Assembly: GCA_000402515.1 (NCBI GenBank)
Contig: AQRL01000038.1
Coordinates: 1 to 64,000 of the forward strand
Length of the DNA stretch: 64,000 bases
Reading direction: 5' to 3'
From: Nanoarchaeota archaeon SCGC AAA011-G17
Lineage (GTDB): Archaea > Nanobdellota > Nanobdellia > SCGC-AAA011-G17
A program made the position numbers and the translations under genes. How positions within the stretch are numbered: position 1 is the first letter of the stretch; every line of letters starts with the position of its first letter. This document shows, piece by piece, positions 7,603 to 16,737 of the stretch. The notes below the pieces were generated by a model. That model made no database searches and had not been told where the DNA came from. It saw only the letters and a list, made by a program, of their open reading frames with translations.

Positions 7603-10600
7603 TTATCTGATTAGTTTGTTGTACAAGTCAAAGACCATTTTATAGTATTTCTGTTTTTCCATCTGTGACAATGAGTCATATTTTTCTGTTATCTCTTTGT
7701 AGAGCTCTTTTGCCTCGCTAATTTTGTTAGCTTTAATTAATTCGTTGGCTTTCTCTATCATACTTATTAATGAGGATGTTGCTGTGTAAGAAACTCCTTC
7801 TTGTTTTGCTAAATATGAGTAAATGTCATCTATCTGCCTCTGTATTTCTTTTGCTTTTTCAATCTTTCCAGCGTTTAAATTGCTCTTCAGTTCTTTTAGC
7901 AGAGTTGGTATTGATTGTCTTAGTATCTCATTTTTCAGGGGCTTTAGCTGGTTGTATAATCTCTGATGTGTTGTTTCCGGAAGCTCTTCTGGTATTTTTT
8001 TGAATTCATTAGTTGTTTTTGCATACAATTCCTTTGCCTTGTATAAATCTTTACTGATATTCTTCTTTATATTTGATATTAATTTTTCTATTTTTTGAAC
8101 ATTATCCTTGACTTTTATTGGTTTTGGCTGCTCTTTTACATCTGTTAATCTTTCAAACTTTTCTCTTGTCTGTTCTTCTATTCTCTTAGCAGATTCACCC
8201 AGTATTTTTTCTTCTCTTGTTAGTATATTTTTTATCTTTGATGAGGCTCCCCTTAGTAATGCAGATGTTTTGTTAAATATTGATTCTTTTGGAAGTAATT
8301 TCTCTTTTGCTTCTTTATATTCCGGCCTGAATTTTGCTTCTTTTATCTTATCCTTTAGTTTTGTCAGAACTGTCGGTTCTTTTGGTTCGACTTTCTCTAT
8401 TATATACTTGTATAATTCCTCTTTTTTATCTTCTTCTTTTTTCTTTTCTTCCGGTGTTTTAAAGAATCCGAATTTTTCATTCAGGATTTTCTTAATATCC
8501 TTCTTTTCTCTAACTTCTAATCTTCTTGTTATTTCTTCTTCTCTTATTCTTAATTTTTCTTCTTTGACCTTTCTTAATTTCTCTATTTCTATTTTTCTTA
8601 GTTTCTCTTTTTCTTCTTCAGCTTTCCTCGCCTTCTCTATTGCCTTGAGCTTTCTTCCTTCAATAAGCTCTTTTTCTGTTTTAAAGAAACCAAACCTGTC
8701 ATGCAAGAACTTTCTGAATTCTCTTTTTCTTTCTAATGCTCTTTCTTTCTTTAGTTCTTCTTCAGGCTTCTTTCTTAATTTTTCTCTCTCTTCTTCTCTT
8801 TTTTTTATATTTGCTTCTCTTGTTCTTCTCGCCCTTTCTATTACCTTGAGCTTATATTCTTCTTCTAATTCTTCTTTAGTTTTGTATAATCCAAATTTAT
8901 CATGCAAGAAATTTCTAATTTCTTTTTTTCTATTTATTGCTCTTTCTTCTTTTATTTCTTCTTCTTTTTTCTTTTCTTTTAATTTTAATTTTCTCTCTTC
9001 TTCTTTTCTTGCATCTTCTAATTGTTTTTCCCTTACTTCTCTTGTTATCTTTAATGATCTAAGCCTATATTCCTCCTCTAATTCTGATTTAGTCTTGTAT
9101 AATCCAAATCTGTAATGCAAGAAACTTTTCCAAGATTTTTTTCTTTCTGCTTTTTTTATTTCTTTTTCTTCCTGCTTTAGCTTTCTTAATTTCTCTTTTT
9201 CTTTTTCTAATTCTAATTTCTCTTTTTCTTCTTTTTTACTTTTTTCAATTGTTTTTATCTTTTCTTCTACTTTTTCTTTTATAGGCTTGAATAATCCTAA
9301 TTTCTTGGTCAGGAATGATTTTAACTCGAATTTCTTCTTTTCTTTTTTTATTTCTTTTCTGGCTTTTTTTACTTCTCCTTCAGCACCCTTTATTCTTTTT
9401 GATAGTTTTCCTTCTTTGATTTTATTTACTAATTTGACAAACCAAGACTGTTTCTTTTCCTCGTTAATTATGACTGTTTTTTTATTTGCAAGTGCTGAGG
9501 AAATCAGGGATTTGGCTTTTGATATTAAACTATTTATTTCTTTTTTGTCAATTTCTTTTCCACTGAATTTTATATTTGACAGCCCTTCTGAAAAATTAAT
9601 TATATCTGTTTTTAAAACATCACTCAACCCATCTATCATTATTTTTTTATCCAACCCAGAATAAGTTTCTGCAAAATTTTGTTTTATTACTGCTTTGAAA
9701 AATTCCTTTATTACAGTAAAAAACTTATCTGATGCTTCTTTTATATTCTCTATTTTTTGAATCTTCTCTATCTCAGATAAGATGTGCTTTAATTTCAATA
9801 AATTTGCTTTGTCTAGGTCTATCTCTTTCTTTTTTTGCTTGAATTTCGAAAAGAATCTGTTAATCTGCGTTGAATAATGGTCTTTTATGTATAACCCAGC
9901 GATACCAAGCAGAGATAATATTATGAACACGATAGGAATTATGACAATGAGTGAAGAGCCTGTTTCTTCTGGCGCTGCTTCTTCTTCAGCAGTACCTTTT
10001 GGATTTATGTTTATTGATATTTTTGGCTTTTCTGTTGTCAAACTGCCTATTACTTTTTTCTCAAAACCAGCCTGTATATCTATATTATTTCCAACATCCA
10101 CATTAACTATTTTTTCTGTCCTTGTTGCTTTTACCTCTGCTTCAGGACCAAGATTTGTTTTTAAGTTATCCAACAAGCTGCTTATTGCTTTGTAGGCATT
10201 TGTTGTATTCTTGAATTTACTAAATTCTATTTGTTTTAAAATAATTTCATTTTCTATTTTTTTTATCGGCTCTTCTGAATATTCTTTTAGTTTTTGGACA
10301 GCTTCGGGGGTTGTTCCATCAGTAATCATAAACAATAATCTTTTTGTTCCTTTCCAGGTTGCGCTGGGTGTTAACTTTGCTATTCCTGTGTCCTGACTTA
10401 TATATACTGATATTTCTGGCGGCGCAGAATATATGTATATTTCTCCAGGATTTCTTTTAATTGAAAAATAATCATCCAGGCTTATATCTGTTGTTTCACC
10501 CAATCCCCAGGAATAAAGATACATTTCAAGATAAGGAGATTCTTTAGTTGTTTCAATATTAGTGGCATTAGCGGCTGCCTTAACTGAGTTGATTAAAAGT

Positions 10601-10638
10601 ATGATACATAAAATCCAGATAAGCACTTTTTTTTTCAT
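7603..10638 (-). CDS. secreted/membrane protein with long Lys/Glu-rich cytoplasmic region and five ~70-aa repeats
   Basis: Signal peptide (residues 1-21), an extracellular region with a cadherin-like strand pattern (about 35-110), one TM helix (229-251), then a ~760-residue highly charged, mostly helical cytoplasmic part. Five copies of a motif F-L-x-x-[KR]-[FL]-G-[LF]-[FY]-K-[TP] begin near residues 442, 506, 577, 644 and 718, spaced 64-74 residues, separated by Lys/Glu/Arg-rich helices. Residues after ~850 resemble a tetratricopeptide-like bundle. Function unknown; the shape suggests a cell-envelope scaffold tied to the cytoplasm. Overlaps the upstream gene by 4 nt (translational coupling). 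Confidence 0.85.
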   Translation of the reverse strand: MKKKVLIWILCIILLINSVKAAANATNIETTKESPYLEMYLYSWGLGETTDISLDDYFSIKRNPGEIYIYSAPPEISVYISQDTGIAKLTPSATWKGTKRLLFMITDGTTPEAVQKLKEYSEEPIKKIENEIILKQIEFSKFKNTTNAYKAISSLLDNLKTNLGPEAEVKATRTEKIVNVDVGNNIDIQAGFEKKVIGSLTTEKPKISININPKGTAEEEAAPEETGSSLIVIIPIVFIILSLLGIAGLYIKDHYSTQINRFFSKFKQKKKEIDLDKANLLKLKHILSEIEKIQKIENIKEASDKFFTVIKEFFKAVIKQNFAETYSGLDKKIMIDGLSDVLKTDIINFSEGLSNIKFSGKEIDKKEINSLISKAKSLISSALANKKTVIINEEKKQSWFVKLVNKIKEGKLSKRIKGAEGEVKKARKEIKKEKKKFELKSFLTKKLGLFKPIKEKVEEKIKTIEKSKKEEKEKLELEKEKEKLRKLKQEEKEIKKAERKKSWKSFLHYRFGLYKTKSELEEEYRLRSLKITREVREKQLEDARKEEERKLKLKEKKKEEEIKEERAINRKKEIRNFLHDKFGLYKTKEELEEEYKLKVIERARRTREANIKKREEEREKLRKKPEEELKKERALERKREFRKFLHDRFGFFKTEKELIEGRKLKAIEKARKAEEEKEKLRKIEIEKLRKVKEEKLRIREEEITRRLEVREKKDIKKILNEKFGFFKTPEEKKKEEDKKEELYKYIIEKVEPKEPTVLTKLKDKIKEAKFRPEYKEAKEKLLPKESIFNKTSALLRGASSKIKNILTREEKILGESAKRIEEQTREKFERLTDVKEQPKPIKVKDNVQKIEKLISNIKKNISKDLYKAKELYAKTTNEFKKIPEELPETTHQRLYNQLKPLKNEILRQSIPTLLKELKSNLNAGKIEKAKEIQRQIDDIYSYLAKQEGVSYTATSSLISMIEKANELIKANKISEAKELYKEITEKYDSLSQMEKQKYYKMVFDLYNKLIR

Positions 10639-11069
10639 TTTTTTTCTATTTTATCCAAGATTCTGTTTATCAGATCTTCGAAACTCTCTCCCATGTATCC
10701 GTGTTTTTGAAGCCTTAGCTTTGTTTTTTCTGAAACTTTCAGAGTTTTTGTTTTTTTGTCATTGCTGACCCAGTTTATATCTAGGTTTTTGTATTTTGGC
10801 GGCTTGGATTTGATTTCATCAAATTTAATTGTTAGAACAGGAGAAGGGCTGTCATCTTTGAATATTAGGATTACAGCATTTTTCTTGTCTATTAATTTTT
10901 CATATTGTGACTGATAGAATATTATCTGCGTGCCGGTCAGCCTTTTTACTTCGTAACTTTTATCAGGGGTAATAAATGTGGGGGATTTGTTTTCTTTGAA
11001 GAGAATTTCCGGCTCTTTATACCCCTGACTAAGAAGCCATTTAAATGCATTTTTTTGGGTTTTATTCAT
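10635..11069 (-). CDS. small protein with nuclease-like fold and RHH-like tail
   Basis: 144 aa. The first ~80 residues carry SPTFITPDKSYEVKRLTG, a pattern like the D...ExK core of PD-(D/E)xK nuclease-fold proteins (Asp before Lys-Ser-Tyr-Glu-Val-Lys). The tail (VSEKTKLRLQKHGYMGESFEDLINRIL) resembles the short antitoxin-like helix pair often seen in archaeal ribbon-helix-helix proteins. First gene of an operon with the 1011-aa membrane protein. Nuclease activity is inference. Confidence 0.75.
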   Translation of the reverse strand: MNKTQKNAFKWLLSQGYKEPEILFKENKSPTFITPDKSYEVKRLTGTQIIFYQSQYEKLIDKKNAVILIFKDDSPSPVLTIKFDEIKSKPPKYKNLDINWVSNDKKTKTLKVSEKTKLRLQKHGYMGESFEDLINRILDKIEKK

Positions 11070-11087
11070 AGTGTACTATTACATAGC

Positions 11088-11101
11088 TATAGTTAACTAT
11101 A
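11088..11101. promoter_or_regulatory. 14-bp perfect palindrome in a divergent promoter region
   Basis: TATAGTTAACTATA is a perfect palindrome between the divergent 144-aa gene and moxR. It lies about 20 nt upstream of the minus-strand start, so it overlaps the likely core promoter and could be an operator. A separate TATA-like TATTTAAATATAT at 11140-11152 serves moxR. Confidence 0.4.
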
Positions 11102-11216
11102 CTATATTATATTTACTTAATACATATGTAATAGAAAGGTATTTAAATATATTTCTATTTTAAAAGGTAAGATTTAAGTATAACTATGGATTATATATTT
11201 TGGAGAGAGGTGAAAA

Positions 11217-12203
11217 ATGCATACTGAATTGGACAAAAAAGAGATTTTTGCTGTTCAGAAGAATATTGATGCTATTAAACTAGAAGTAGGGAAAATTATT
11301 GTCGGTCAGGAAACTGTTCTTAATGCTTTTATTAAGGGTTTATTATGCAATGGAAATGTAATGGTTGAGGGTGTTCCGGGTGTAGCTAAAACATTGTTAA
11401 TCAAGACCCTGGCTGCTGTTACTTCATGTAAATTTAACAGGATCCAGTTTACTGCAGATTTATTGCCAACTGATATAACTGGCATTATATCTTATGACCC
11501 TAAAAAGGGATTCTATACTGTTAAGGGCCCGATCTTTTCTAATTTTATTTTAGCAGATGAAATTAATAGGGCACCTGGCAAGACACAGAGTGCTTTATTA
11601 GAAGCAATGCAGGAAAGGCAGGTTACTATTGGCAGAGAGACATTTATATTAGACAGGCCTTTTTTTGTTTTGGCAACATTAAATCCAATTGAAACTTTCG
11701 GCACTTATCCCCTGCCTGAGGCACAGATTGATAGGTTTTTATTTAAATTATGGATGGATTATCCAAATAAAAAGGAAGAAGCTATTATTCTTAAAAAGAA
11801 TGTTGACCTGACTGATTTTAATGAATATAAATTAAGGCCTGTTGTGTCTTCTCAGGATATAATTAGAATGCAGGAAATGGTTAAGAAGATTTATTTAGCA
11901 GAAGAATTAGAAAAATATATAGTTGATTTAGTAACTGCAACTAGAAAGCCAAATGATTATAAAATAAAGCTAGGAAAATATGTAAAATATGGCAGCTCTC
12001 CAAGAGCAAGTATTGGTTTGTATATTGCTTCAAAAGCTAATGCATTAATGAATGGAAAAAACTTTGTTACTCCCCAGGATATCAAGGAAGTTGCATATGA
12101 TATTTTTAGGCATAGATTAATATTAAATTATGAGGGACAGGCAGAGGGTGTAAAGCCAGAGGATTTTATTACTGAACTTCTATTAAGAGTTCCTGTACCA
12201 TGA
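11217..12203 (+). CDS. moxR: MoxR-family AAA+ ATPase
   Basis: AAA+ chaperone-like ATPase thought to remodel or activate VWA-domain partners. Walker A GVPGVAKTLL (about residue 58), Walker B LADEINRAPGKTQSALLEAMQERQ, sensor-1 ATLNPIE and the arginine region near EAQIDRFLF are all present, and 328 aa is the normal length. Strong ribosome binding site GGAGAGAGGTG before ATG 11217. Heads an operon with DUF58 (4-nt overlap) and a VWA membrane protein, the standard MoxR-DUF58-BatA arrangement. Confidence 0.95.
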   Translation: MHTELDKKEIFAVQKNIDAIKLEVGKIIVGQETVLNAFIKGLLCNGNVMVEGVPGVAKTLLIKTLAAVTSCKFNRIQFTADLLPTDITGIISYDPKKGFYTVKGPIFSNFILADEINRAPGKTQSALLEAMQERQVTIGRETFILDRPFFVLATLNPIETFGTYPLPEAQIDRFLFKLWMDYPNKKEEAIILKKNVDLTDFNEYKLRPVVSSQDIIRMQEMVKKIYLAEELEKYIVDLVTATRKPNDYKIKLGKYVKYGSSPRASIGLYIASKANALMNGKNFVTPQDIKEVAYDIFRHRLILNYEGQAEGVKPEDFITELLLRVPVP

Positions 12204-13084
12204 AAAGACTAAAATTAGAAATAAAAGATTTGGCTAGGAAACTAGATATTGTCAGCAGAGATTTAGTTACTAGCGGCCTTGTCGGGGGGTATAGAAGTGT
12301 TTTTACCGGGAGAGGCTTGGAATTTGATAAATACAGAGAGTATACAAGCAGCGATGATTCCAGAATGATTGACTGGAAGGCTTCAAAGAGGGCAAATAAA
12401 GTCCTTATTAAACAATTTAATGAGGAGAGAAGCATGAATGTACTATTTCTCTTTGATGTTAATGACAGCATGATTTTTGGCAGCACTAAAAAATTAAAAA
12501 ATGTTTATGCAGCAGAATTTGTAGCTTCTCTTGCTTATGCAATGATTCAATCAGATGACAGTGTGGGTATTGCTACATTTAATAAAGATATTGTCAGATT
12601 TTCCCTTCCCCTTGGCGGCCTTAAGCAATATTATAATGTTTTGAATATAATAACTGATTTGGATTTGTACGGCGGGGAATATAATTTAACCAAAGCATTG
12701 GAATTTGCTATGAGATCCTTGAGTGATGGGGCTGTACTTGTCCTGGTTTCTGATTTTATAGGGGTTAGAGATGATAAGTGGAGTGAGCTGTTAAAAATAT
12801 GCGGAGAAAAATTCCAGTTAATCGGCGTTATGATCAGAGACCCATTGGATAGAACTTTACCAGATGATGTCGGGCAGGTATTTGTTTCAAGCCCAACCGG
12901 CCACAAGAAGATAGTTATTGAACCAAGAAAATTAAGAGAGCTATACGAAGTCTACGCCAGACAGCAAGAGAAAGATATCAAAACAATTTTCAAGGAGGCT
13001 AAAGGTGATTTTATAGAACTAGCTACTGACAAACCCTTTGTAGAGGCGATAATTGGATTTTTTAAAAGGAGGCTGGGAAAATAG
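12200..13084 (+). CDS. DUF58 protein (VWA-like)
   Basis: DUF58 protein with the diagnostic region G-RGLEFDKYREYTSSDDSRMIDWKASKRA, followed by a VWA-like fold (FLFDVNDSM, a degenerate MIDAS DxSxS reading DVNDS). 294 aa, soluble. Translationally coupled to moxR by ATGA overlap and to the downstream VWA protein. In bacteria such operons are linked to envelope integrity or metal insertion; the role in archaea is open. Confidence 0.92.
   Translation: MKRLKLEIKDLARKLDIVSRDLVTSGLVGGYRSVFTGRGLEFDKYREYTSSDDSRMIDWKASKRANKVLIKQFNEERSMNVLFLFDVNDSMIFGSTKKLKNVYAAEFVASLAYAMIQSDDSVGIATFNKDIVRFSLPLGGLKQYYNVLNIITDLDLYGGEYNLTKALEFAMRSLSDGAVLVLVSDFIGVRDDKWSELLKICGEKFQLIGVMIRDPLDRTLPDDVGQVFVSSPTGHKKIVIEPRKLRELYEVYARQQEKDIKTIFKEAKGDFIELATDKPFVEAIIGFFKRRLGK
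13066..13072 (+). promoter_or_regulatory. strong ribosome binding site pointing to an AUA start
   Basis: AAGGAGG lies inside the end of the DUF58 gene, 8 nt before ATA 13081. No ATG, GTG or TTG occurs in the VWA-gene frame until GTG 13147, which has no such site and would cut the N-terminal membrane helix. Confidence 0.6.
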
Positions 13085-14019
13085 TACTGACATTTCAAAA
13101 TCCGGAATATTTATGGTTTTTAATATCATTACCTGCACTTTATGTAGTGCATATTTTAAGCATTAAATATACCCGGTTGAGGGCCTTAAAATTTGCCAAT
13201 TTTGATGTTTTGGAAAAGGCATTTGGCATGAAGGGTGCAAGGATAAGCAAAAATTATACTTTATTTTTTGTCAGGGCATTTGTCTTGATATTATTGATAC
13301 TTGCTGCGTCAAATGCTATTTACTGGTATTATGGAACTGGGAGTGCTTTTAATTATGTCATTGCCATTGATGCTAGCATAAGCATGAAGGCTGATGATTA
13401 TCAACCAAACAGATTAGAGTCTGCAAAAGAGGCTGCATTGCTTTTTGTTGACTCTTTAAGCAAAGCCAATGTCGGGGTAGTCACATTCACAGGAATAACT
13501 TATGTAAAACAAAAAATGACTAATAATATGATGGATGTCAGAAGCGCAATTAATGGAATAACTCTTGAAGAGAGCGGCGGGACTTCTTTGGGAGATGCTA
13601 TGATCACTTCAACTAATCTGTTTGAAAATAATGGAAAAGCAAATGTTATTATTCTTATAACAGACGGACAGAATAATGTTGGATTAGACCCTCAACAGGC
13701 TATTGCTTATCTAAATGAGAAAAATGTCTTAGTCAATACAATAGGAATTGGAACAAAAGAGGGAGGGAAGATAGTTGAGGTGTTCAATGGGTTGAGCATG
13801 TTGGATGAGGAGAAATTAAAGTTTATAGCTGAGGCAACAAGCGGGGAATATTTCTGGGCAAAGAATGTTGATGACCTCAAAAAAACATTCACTAAAATAG
13901 CAAAGACAAAGAGAGAGAGATTGAGTGTTGAATTGGGGCCTATGTTTATGATGGTTGCAGTTACTTTGCTTATTTTAGAATGGGGCTTAATGAATACCAG
14001 ATACAGAATGTTGCCTTGA
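13081..14019 (+). CDS. batA: BatA-like VWA-domain membrane protein
   Basis: Membrane-anchored von Willebrand A protein. The frame from 13081 reads VLTFQNPEYLWFLISLPALY, the conserved N-PxYLW-hydrophobic start of BatA proteins. A second TM (FFVRAFVLILLILAASNAIYWYY) precedes the VWA domain with an intact MIDAS: DASISMK, then T in GGTSLG and D in LITDGQNN. A final TM is near the C-terminus. ATA 13081 is chosen over GTG 13147 because of the AAGGAGG 8 nt upstream and the family N-terminus. It overlaps the DUF58 stop codon (ATAG). Confidence 0.85.
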   Translation: MVLTFQNPEYLWFLISLPALYVVHILSIKYTRLRALKFANFDVLEKAFGMKGARISKNYTLFFVRAFVLILLILAASNAIYWYYGTGSAFNYVIAIDASISMKADDYQPNRLESAKEAALLFVDSLSKANVGVVTFTGITYVKQKMTNNMMDVRSAINGITLEESGGTSLGDAMITSTNLFENNGKANVIILITDGQNNVGLDPQQAIAYLNEKNVLVNTIGIGTKEGGKIVEVFNGLSMLDEEKLKFIAEATSGEYFWAKNVDDLKKTFTKIAKTKRERLSVELGPMFMMVAVTLLILEWGLMNTRYRMLP

Positions 14020-14059
14020 GCATAGAAAAGGTTAAATATCTTATTTCTTTAGTTAAATT

Positions 14060-14266
14060 ATGAGAGAAAGGGAAAGTGTGAATCCTGATACTGTTTATGG
14101 ATATTGTGGATGTGGTAATCCGATATACAGAAAGATACCTTACTGTTCTACTTGTGATAGTCTGTTAAATCAAGGGAGGGGAAGAGAAGTTTTTGATAGG
14201 TTAAGTCGTCATGTTGATATTCTTACTGGGAGAATTTATAAACAAACTGTAGAAGAGTTGGTTTGA
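14060..14266 (+). CDS. small zinc-ribbon protein, 68 aa
   Basis: Short protein with CGCG near residue 16 and CSTC near 29 (C-x-C ... C-x-x-C), a probable single zinc site. The rest is polar and helical. No family recognised. Its stop codon is immediately followed by the end of the convergent 167-aa gene. A TATA-like TTAAATATCTTA lies about 25 nt upstream of ATG 14060. Confidence 0.6.
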   Translation: MRERESVNPDTVYGYCGCGNPIYRKIPYCSTCDSLLNQGRGREVFDRLSRHVDILTGRIYKQTVEELV

Positions 14267-14770
14267 TTATTTCTTCTTCATAAAATTTCCAAGCTTTAGT
14301 GCTCCAAATAAAGAGGTTTCTTCCTGTGATAGTATTTTTCCTGATTTTGCATCCATTTTTGTATTAATTGTTTTGAAAGAAGTGGTCAGGTAAGTAATAT
14401 TCCATGTTTCTTTCTTGTTTATTACCTGGAGTGCGATTATTATTTCATTCGGCTTTTCTTTTGTTTTTTTGTTTATCTCTTCTAATGCTTTTTCCACTGT
14501 AATTTTAATGTTATTAAGATTTAATTTTATGATTTTACTTTGGTCTTTTTTGAATATTTCTGCTTCTTTTTTCTGTATTTCTTTATTCTGGATTACAAAA
14601 CTGGTTATTTTATCCCTGCTTTTTGAATAATAATCAAACTGCCAATCAAAGCTTTCTTTTTCTTTTATAATTGTAAAAATATCCGCCAGAAAACTATCTT
14701 TGTTTTGCTTTTTATATTCTTTGAATTCTTCTGAACTTTCAATTTTTGCTATAATTTCTTTAAAATTCAT
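14267..14770 (-). CDS. hypothetical protein, 167 aa
   Basis: Soluble, Lys/Glu-rich protein with no signal peptide and no recognised family. The C-terminal part (ITYLTTSFKTINTKMDAKSGKILSQEE) has the strand-turn-strand look of PepSY-type or lipocalin-like pieces, but this is weak. Overlaps the thrS stop region by 4 nt (ATGA), so it is probably translated with thrS. Conserved partnership with ThrRS is not known to me. Confidence 0.65.
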   Translation of the reverse strand: MNFKEIIAKIESSEEFKEYKKQNKDSFLADIFTIIKEKESFDWQFDYYSKSRDKITSFVIQNKEIQKKEAEIFKKDQSKIIKLNLNNIKITVEKALEEINKKTKEKPNEIIIALQVINKKETWNITYLTTSFKTINTKMDAKSGKILSQEETSLFGALKLGNFMKKK

Positions 14771-16635
14771 CCGACAAACCTTAGTCTTTTTGATAACAAT
14801 TTAGGCAGGGGTAGTGGAAGATATGGAAGGTTCTTTGTTTCTTTCTGAATATTTTTTATTAATGTGTCCAGTAATAATTCTTTCTGCTTTGCTTCTTCCC
14901 TTATTCTTACATTAAATTTTTTTGAGTTTACTTCTTTCTCACCGATAACTAATGTATAAGGAACCCATTCTTCTTCTGACTTTAGAATCTTTTTTGGCAG
15001 AGTCTGCTGTTCATCATCTATGTCAACTCTTATGCCTTCTTTTTCCAATTGATTTGCTATTTTTTCACAATGCCTTAGATGCTTTTCATTTGAGATTGGA
15101 ATCAGCCTTATTTGTGTTGGAGAGAGCCATAATGGCAATACAGGATGCTCCATCTTAAGCGCTTCTTCCAAAATTATATACATCCATCTTTCAATGCTAC
15201 CAATTGATGAATGGCAGATTGTACATCCTTTATTTTTTCCGTCTTTATCTGTATAAGTAATTCCATATATTTCTGCATCTTTTACATCCAACTGGACTGT
15301 TGACAGCTGTAAGTTTCCATCAACTGAATCAATGCCCTGAAATTCATGCTTTACAGCCCAATAATGCTTCATACTTGAAAGAGTTTCTATGAATGCCGGC
15401 TTGCCTGAATATTTCAGCATCTCAATTATCCTGCCTTTATGTTTTTTGTAGAAATCCTCGACTATTCTAAAACCAACTGCATATTCTATCTTTGCTGCAT
15501 TTGCAAGGTCTGTATAATTCTTAAATAATTCCTGGTATTCATCCCATCCCTGCTCTAAATCTAGGCAAAATGAGTGAATATCCGGCATATGGAATGCCCT
15601 TAATCTTTTTAACCCAGATAATTCTCCTCTTTTTTCATATCTGAAGCTTTTTGAGAACTCATATACTCTTACTGGAAGATTTTTGTATGAGATTGTGGCT
15701 CTTTTCATCATTTTGAATAAACCAAAATCCCCGGCAAATCTCAGAATTAATTCCTTATTCGGCTCATCCGGGACCTTTACACTATAGTGCCTTTCATGGA
15801 AGCTTCCTGCCTGCTCTCTTATTTCATTATCTGCCCAGTCATATAAAACAGGGGTTTCTATCTGTATTGCATTAAGCTTTTCAGTAGCAATCTTGTCTAT
15901 CCATTTTTTTAATAATTCAAATATTATATTTCCCTTTGGATAAAATTTTAAATTACCCGGGTCACATTCTGGTGCATAATCAACCAGCTCTAACTGCTGC
16001 ATTGCTTTTATTGATGGCGGCTCTAATCTTGGCTGTCCTTTGATTTCTTCTGAGAAAAGATATTTTGATAAGGCTGGCTCTTTTACTTCTTCTAAGATTT
16101 TAATTACTTCTTCCGGCTTCTGGAGATTTAACTTGAATTCCTTTCCAGATGGTGTTAAGATATAATGTTTTTTTGTTATACTCTCGACTATCTCTTCTCT
16201 TGTTTTCAGTTCTTCTTTTTTTGGAGAGAACTCGCGTGATAATTCGGATAGTGGATGGCCTTTACAGCTGATTACAAAAGATTTGTAATATCCAAATGGG
16301 GTTCTTGTAACCTTAAAATCTTTTGAAAGAATTTCTTCTGCCTGTTTTAGGATTTTTATTGCTTTTCCTGCCAATGCTAAATTTGAGCTTAAATGAGCAT
16401 ATGGATAAAGTACTATTTTCTTTACTTTTATCTGGTCTGCTATTTTCTTTGCTTCTTCTGCCAACTGTTTTGCTGCCTGCTCTGGGTCTAGTTCGTCTGG
16501 CTTTTCTACTGCTGTGAAAATCACTAAACACTCTTTTATTTCCACTTCTTTATCATCTGACTCTTCTGCATCCTTTATTGCCTTTTTCTTTATCTGAAAT
16601 TTCAGAAAGTCTGAATGTATTGCTAGGATTCTCAT
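14767..16635 (-). CDS. thrS: threonine--tRNA ligase (archaeal type)
   Basis: Charges tRNA-Thr. Residues ~1-145 form the archaeal D-aminoacyl-tRNA-deacylase-like editing domain (MRILAIHSDF, YPYAHLSSNLA, PFGYYKSF). The class II catalytic core has motif 2 (EKRGELSGLKRLRAFHMPDIH) and motif 3 near GCTICHSSIGSIERW, then the anticodon-binding domain. Length 622 aa is normal. Oddity: the catalytic-zinc cysteine that family members carry in A-x-CFG appears as Asp303 (RFAGDFGLFK), while the two histidine ligand regions remain. Starts ATG 16635; ends overlapping the 167-aa gene. Confidence 0.94.
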   Translation of the reverse strand: MRILAIHSDFLKFQIKKKAIKDAEESDDKEVEIKECLVIFTAVEKPDELDPEQAAKQLAEEAKKIADQIKVKKIVLYPYAHLSSNLALAGKAIKILKQAEEILSKDFKVTRTPFGYYKSFVISCKGHPLSELSREFSPKKEELKTREEIVESITKKHYILTPSGKEFKLNLQKPEEVIKILEEVKEPALSKYLFSEEIKGQPRLEPPSIKAMQQLELVDYAPECDPGNLKFYPKGNIIFELLKKWIDKIATEKLNAIQIETPVLYDWADNEIREQAGSFHERHYSVKVPDEPNKELILRFAGDFGLFKMMKRATISYKNLPVRVYEFSKSFRYEKRGELSGLKRLRAFHMPDIHSFCLDLEQGWDEYQELFKNYTDLANAAKIEYAVGFRIVEDFYKKHKGRIIEMLKYSGKPAFIETLSSMKHYWAVKHEFQGIDSVDGNLQLSTVQLDVKDAEIYGITYTDKDGKNKGCTICHSSIGSIERWMYIILEEALKMEHPVLPLWLSPTQIRLIPISNEKHLRHCEKIANQLEKEGIRVDIDDEQQTLPKKILKSEEEWVPYTLVIGEKEVNSKKFNVRIREEAKQKELLLDTLIKNIQKETKNLPYLPLPLPKLLSKRLRFVG

Positions 16636-16737
16636 AAGGCTAAGAGAAAGAGATTAATATTTAAGTTTAATTGTTTTGGGTTACTATAATTGTTTCTTTT
16701 GTTCTTATTTCTTTTTCAGCAGAAATACGGGATGATA

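Noticed and set aside
8108-9115. 335-codon plus-strand frame opposite the 1011-aa gene
   Set aside because: Ser/Phe-rich antisense of a Lys/Glu-rich coding region, with no start signal; the minus-strand gene has signal peptide, TM and repeats.
13147-13149. GTG as start of the BatA-like gene
   Set aside because: No ribosome binding site and it removes the conserved N-P-E-Y-L-W segment and half of the first TM helix.
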